Source: Chromatiales bacterium (GTDB taxonomy: Bacteria > Pseudomonadota > Gammaproteobacteria > UBA6429 > Thiohalophilaceae). From it: a DNA stretch of 8,558 bases. The notes under the pieces were generated by a model. The model was not told the DNA's origin, made no database searches, and worked only from the letters and a program-made list of their open reading frames with translations. The position numbers and the translations under genes are program-made. Below, piece after piece: positions 5,361 through 8,558 of this stretch; positions within the stretch are counted from its first letter, which is position 1, and each line of letters opens with the position of its first letter. The stretch lies in the NCBI GenBank assembly GCA_027070385.1, contig JALXDW010000062.1:1-8558 (forward strand), written 5' to 3'.

Positions 5361-7748
5361 TTATTTAAACGTTATAAACATGGCCGATGTCCATATTTTG
5401 GCATCATCAACCTGATGCGCAACAATATAAACCGGTCGATGTCCATGTGGGCCATTCTTAGGTGGCACTTCAAAGTTACCGGTCACTTCACGCGGTGCGG
5501 GTGAATCGCTCATGCGTTCCATACCCAGGAACATGTCAACACCCGGTAAATCTTTTTTCAGGCGTGCAGCCTCCAATAACTCGGCACCTGTAAATTCCCA
5601 ACTGAATGTTGGGCAATGAACAAATGGATTACCTTTTAACGGGTCACCCACTTTTACATAGCCATCAATGGTACCTTCGATTTTAATTTTTGCAGTCGCC
5701 AGATGTGAGACATCCAGCTCGATTGCATCAATATCACCATAAGTGTCACTCTTAAAACCAATCGTGGTTGGATTTTCACGCCAGCAAGTTTCTTCCTTGT
5801 GTTCAAAACCCAGCCCTTCAAATTCGTTGATAACGGCATTCGTAATAGTGATCGTACCTTTCCACACAGCCCAACGGTAACGATCTTTGATACGTGCCCC
5901 CCCCCAACGGAAACGGACTTTACGATCCGAGTAACCCAGCTCCTGTTGCAGATCGCGGCGCCATATTTCACCTTCGTGATCATAGGCAATAATTTCATCC
6001 CAGCCCGAATCACCCAGAAAACGGTAGTTAATTTGTGCTGCACCTGAATGTTCAAATTCGTCACCCATCATGTAGTTACCACAAGTACTCAAACCAAAGG
6101 TACGCTCACCGGTTGAGGCAAAAGTATGGCGTTCACGTAAAGCAACACCAATCGCTTTACGCGATAATGCCGGAGAGATAACACCGGAAATCCCGCCCTT
6201 GGTTCCAAAAACAGCAGTACCCGGTACACCACCACCGCAACGACCACGGTGTTCGTCACCGGCCATACTTGCACCTATTTTGTAACCACGTCGCATCGCA
6301 TCTTCATATAACCAACCGAAGTGTCCCCAAGCCGAACCAATCTCTATCAGTTTTTCCAACTCAGGGTGGTGCCAGTCAAGGATACAACGCCGCCCACCTA
6401 CATGCGGTGTTAACAAATGCCCTTCCGGATCATCAATATACGCGGCCCATAATTCTTCCAACGGCCAGGCTCCCGGATCGGCAACAGTAGTGCCGGTATC
6501 TTCGTTCCAGTCAACTGAACGCACATGGGTACCATCTTTTAAGTATGGAAACTCCGGCTCATCATCGTGTAAAAAGATAACATTATGGTCGCCCCCGGCA
6601 CAGGAACTGCCACACCACTCTGTTCCCGGGTAAGCAACAAATTCACCGTCTTTGGTTATCTCACGAATCAATTCAACGGTTTTTTTCCAACGTTCAGTCG
6701 TAATGTTAAAGTCATTGTGCGCAAAGGCCAATACATCTAACCCGGTTACATCACGTCCATAGGTCAGGTTGTAACTGGTGGAGTTGGTTCCGACTGTATC
6801 TTCAGAGTGTACGTGTAAATCCGTGTAATAAATACGAGGGAAGTCAATATCTTTATCGACAGTGACATAGAAAGTATGGTGTTTAACAGCAGGATGCTCC
6901 GGCATGGTTGCAACAATTTCCAGTTCACCGGGTTTATCCGTTGGCATGTCTTCAAGTAATTGTACTGACCAGCCTTCTTCAGGCAACGTAATATCTTTTT
7001 CATAACATGCTTTGCCATCAAGCGTTGCTCGAATATGCACTTTTTCCGGGCGTGACCAGCAAGTGTTACCCCACTCATCTTCAGCCCGAATCCTTAACGG
7101 AATTTTTTCACCCTGTTTTACCAGTCGTGAACCTGCCCACTGTAATAATGCAGGACCACCTGGCTTAATATTAATGGTTAAGTCTGGTTCAACCGCTGCA
7201 AAACGTGACGTACCTAATGGGTCTGCATAGCAGCGGAATTTAAAGAATTCTTCGGTAAAGGTTTGCACCCGTGTGCCTGGCCCACCAAAACGACGATCCC
7301 CCAGACGAATCACAATCTGATCCCCGGCTTTTAAATAGCCGTCATAAGTATCAACAATGACTGCTTTTTGAAAAGGTCGTTCATGACCTTTCTGATCAAA
7401 ACGTACTGATAACTTTTGTACCGATGCCGGACTTTGACCTTCCAATGTTGGACAAGCATGGTATTCGGCTGAAATGTAATTGGCACCAGATGGTTCGGTT
7501 GTTTGAAACAATTCCCAATCAGAATAAAAACGGAAGGTGGCTTTAAACCATGAACCATCGGCCATCCCCGATTGACCCAGCGTATAAATAATAATGACTT
7601 CCTGCCATGAGCCAGCAACCATTTCTTCGATATTACAACTGACACTGCCAAGAAAAGGCATGTCTTTTGTTTTTGCATATAAACCGGCAGGTGCGGTATA
7701 AGAATCACCGAGTTTTTTCTTTAACTCTGCATCGGTCATTTTTTTCAT
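5361..7748 (-). CDS. DUF3604 / PHP-like putative metal-dependent hydrolase
   Basis: Cytoplasmic protein of 795 residues; no signal peptide or membrane segment is visible. Residues 1 to about 300 look beta-rich, including GMADGSWFKATFRFYSDWEL at 61-80. The catalytic core starts at TDLHVH (D310, H312, H314), the first metal-binding motif of PHP-type enzymes. It continues with AHND (343-346), PGTEW (E377), GGDHN (H388), TPHVGG (H449), IEIGSAWGHFGW (E469) and AGDEHRGR (D498, H500). This order matches DUF3604 proteins, which belong with metal-dependent phosphoesterase-like hydrolases, though substrates are not established. About 290 further residues follow the core. The ATG at 7748 has GAAGGTG at a five-base spacing; a second ATG is at codon 4. 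The gene lies 102 bases downstream of an anion transporter gene. Oddities are a run of nine G in the coding strand (W615-A618) and three tandem TAA codons at its end. It is less AT-rich than the left half of the window. Confidence 0.85.
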   Translation of the reverse strand: MKKMTDAELKKKLGDSYTAPAGLYAKTKDMPFLGSVSCNIEEMVAGSWQEVIIIYTLGQSGMADGSWFKATFRFYSDWELFQTTEPSGANYISAEYHACPTLEGQSPASVQKLSVRFDQKGHERPFQKAVIVDTYDGYLKAGDQIVIRLGDRRFGGPGTRVQTFTEEFFKFRCYADPLGTSRFAAVEPDLTINIKPGGPALLQWAGSRLVKQGEKIPLRIRAEDEWGNTCWSRPEKVHIRATLDGKACYEKDITLPEEGWSVQLLEDMPTDKPGELEIVATMPEHPAVKHHTFYVTVDKDIDFPRIYYTDLHVHSEDTVGTNSTSYNLTYGRDVTGLDVLAFAHNDFNITTERWKKTVELIREITKDGEFVAYPGTEWCGSSCAGGDHNVIFLHDDEPEFPYLKDGTHVRSVDWNEDTGTTVADPGAWPLEELWAAYIDDPEGHLLTPHVGGRRCILDWHHPELEKLIEIGSAWGHFGWLYEDAMRRGYKIGASMAGDEHRGRCGGGVPGTAVFGTKGGISGVISPALSRKAIGVALRERHTFASTGERTFGLSTCGNYMMGDEFEHSGAAQINYRFLGDSGWDEIIAYDHEGEIWRRDLQQELGYSDRKVRFRWGGARIKDRYRWAVWKGTITITNAVINEFEGLGFEHKEETCWRENPTTIGFKSDTYGDIDAIELDVSHLATAKIKIEGTIDGYVKVGDPLKGNPFVHCPTFSWEFTGAELLEAARLKKDLPGVDMFLGMERMSDSPAPREVTGNFEVPPKNGPHGHRPVYIVAHQVDDAKIWTSAMFITFK
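5897..5905 (-). repeat. Homopolymer G9 tract inside the DUF3604 gene
   Basis: Nine consecutive C on the plus strand read as nine G in the coding strand, covering the end of the TGG codon for W615, GGG GGG for G616 and G617, and the start of the alanine codon. Such tracts can slip in replication and are also a common place for sequencing indels. The reading frame is intact here. A one-base change would remove the last ~180 residues; one of the alternative frames stays open until about 5654. Confidence 0.9.
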
Positions 7749-7789
7749 GAATTCACCTTCAATATAAAATAGTTCAGAAATTTTATTTT

Positions 7790-7816
7790 GCGGAGGTAAT
7801 ATGATTTTACCTCCGC
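7790..7816 (-). other. Perfect 10-bp hairpin in the transporter-hydrolase gap
   Basis: The arms GCGGAGGTAA and TTACCTCCGC (7790-7799 and 7807-7816) pair without mismatch around a seven-base loop. In the minus-strand transcript it lies 34 bases after the transporter stop and about 40 bases before the hydrolase ATG. It is followed by AAAATAAAATTT rather than a T run, so it is not a standard intrinsic terminator. It could be an mRNA-stabilising or processing structure setting relative expression of the two genes, or a protein-binding site. Its 5' arm contains GGAGGT, an ideal Shine-Dalgarno core, which would be hidden in the fold. Confidence 0.75.
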
Positions 7817-7850
7817 GATAAGTTATTCGCCAAAAGCGATTAATACAAAT

Positions 7851-8558
7851 TTAAAACGGCCATGGAACACTTGCATCCCAAACGGGCATACCTAATAGCG
7901 CATACCACGGAGCCATAATAAGGATACCGTAAGCAATAGCAATCAGCACACATACCCAACCTGCTTTGAAATAATCCGTTACACTAAACTCATCCGAGCC
8001 ATATGCAATCACCGCTGCGGTAATTTGTGTTGGTAACAGGTAAGCATATGTATCGGTATCACAAACCAGTAAAGTAAAAGCAACCGGATGCAGGTTAAGT
8101 GCAGGTGCCATCGCAAAAACAATCGGAGCTAACATTGCAATAGCAGCAACATTCGACAACATGCCAATACGAATAATATGTGTACCGGCCATCATGATTA
8201 ACAGGATCATATACCATTCATGCCCGACAACAGCACCATGGATACCATCGGCCAACCATTGTGCCAAACCTGATTTGGCCATTGCCGCTGTCATAGTAAT
8301 GGCACCGCCGAGTAACAGGAAGGTACCCCAGATTGTTTTAGCCTGAATATCGTTCCATTTAAAAGGGAATAATCCGGGTGTAAACATAATGAGAATACCA
8401 ACCAGACCTATCACACCCAACTTAAACCCGTGCAGTTCCAGAATAGGGCTGCCTTTCCCCATCATAAACAACAGTGCTATCAGTACAAATACACTGATCA
8501 AAGCCCATTCAGCACCTGACATTTTTCCAAGTGATTTATGTTCCTCGTGAATTTTTTC
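7851..8558 (-). CDS. SLC13/DASS-type anion transporter, C-terminal part (5' end outside window)
   Basis: The C-terminal 235 residues of an inner-membrane transporter of the divalent anion:Na+ symporter (SLC13, CitT/SdcS-like) type. These import sulfate, di- or tricarboxylates or related anions. The frame is open to the right edge: the ATG at 8522 is internal, because 12 further codons ending in LGK precede it and LGxMSxxE is a typical cytoplasmic-loop motif of the family. About six membrane or re-entrant segments are visible. They include GTFLLLGGAITMTAAMAKSGLA, a segment with IRIGMLSNVAAIAMLAPI carrying the conserved Ser-Asn, and CDTDTYAYLLPTQITAAVIAYG followed by the loop SVTDYFKAGW. The substrate cannot be assigned: the usual polar T/N residues around the second re-entrant tip are partly replaced. 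It probably heads the operon containing the DUF3604 hydrolase. Confidence 0.85.
   Translation of the reverse strand, partial: EKIHEEHKSLGKMSGAEWALISVFVLIALLFMMGKGSPILELHGFKLGVIGLVGILIMFTPGLFPFKWNDIQAKTIWGTFLLLGGAITMTAAMAKSGLAQWLADGIHGAVVGHEWYMILLIMMAGTHIIRIGMLSNVAAIAMLAPIVFAMAPALNLHPVAFTLLVCDTDTYAYLLPTQITAAVIAYGSDEFSVTDYFKAGWVCVLIAIAYGILIMAPWYALLGMPVWDASVPWPF

Noticed and set aside
5182..5415. Plus-strand open frame of 77 codons overlapping the end of the binding-protein gene
   Set aside because: It overlaps a well-supported gene, crosses the terminator hairpin and A8 tract, and has no RBS or family-like sequence.
5654..6064. Minus-strand open frame of 136 codons inside the DUF3604 gene
   Set aside because: It is an alternate-frame shadow with low-complexity composition; relevant only as the frame that would be read after a slip at the G9 tract.
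6764..7708. Further minus-strand open frames (104 and 125 codons) within the DUF3604 gene
   Set aside because: They lie in another frame of a gene with coherent family motifs and lack recognisable domains or start signals.
8520..8522. ATG at 8522 as the transporter start
   Set aside because: The frame stays open upstream to the window edge and the residues preceding it fit the family's internal cytoplasmic loop, so this is an internal methionine of a gene cut by the window.

Overview
The window looks like chromosomal DNA of a Gram-negative bacterium, most likely a gammaproteobacterium. The evidence is a lipoprotein signal with a classic lipobox, a membrane hybrid histidine kinase, and an elongator tRNA-Met close to the E. 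coli form with an encoded CCA. The left half is visibly AT-rich and the right-hand hydrolase gene less so. The species cannot be named from this sequence, and no transposase, integrase, phage gene or CRISPR array is visible.

Layout, left to right. (1) Positions 1-371 are AT-rich and mostly non-coding; a minus-strand gene may start at 48 and leave the window at its left edge. (2) 372-4049 (+) is a two-gene sensory unit: a solute-binding lipoprotein of the NMT1/SsuA-like type, then 24 bases later a 903-residue hybrid histidine kinase (two membrane segments, HAMP, two PAS, HisKA, HATPase, receiver). No ABC permease or ATPase accompanies the lipoprotein, so it may feed ligand information to the kinase. 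(3) 4095-4315 (-) is a tRNA-Met gene with a stable-RNA promoter, a structured leader and a Rho-independent terminator. (4) 4382-5269 (+) is a second, unrelated solute-binding-fold protein, this time without a signal peptide. Its predicted promoter places the transcription start at or next to the ATG, so its mRNA may be leaderless. (5) 5278-8558 (-) is an operon-like pair read right to left: the C-terminal part of an SLC13/DASS-type anion transporter (its start lies beyond the right edge), a 102-base gap with a perfect 10-bp hairpin, then a 795-residue cytoplasmic DUF3604/PHP-like putative metallohydrolase that ends in three tandem TAA codons and a strong terminator.

The genes suggest two themes. 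One is a periplasmic ligand sensor (lipoprotein plus kinase). The other is an import-and-cleave module, in which an anion transporter brings in a substrate that the DUF3604 protein hydrolyses in the cytoplasm. The substrates are unknown. The orphan cytoplasmic binding protein sits convergent to the hydrolase; a functional link is possible but rests only on adjacency.
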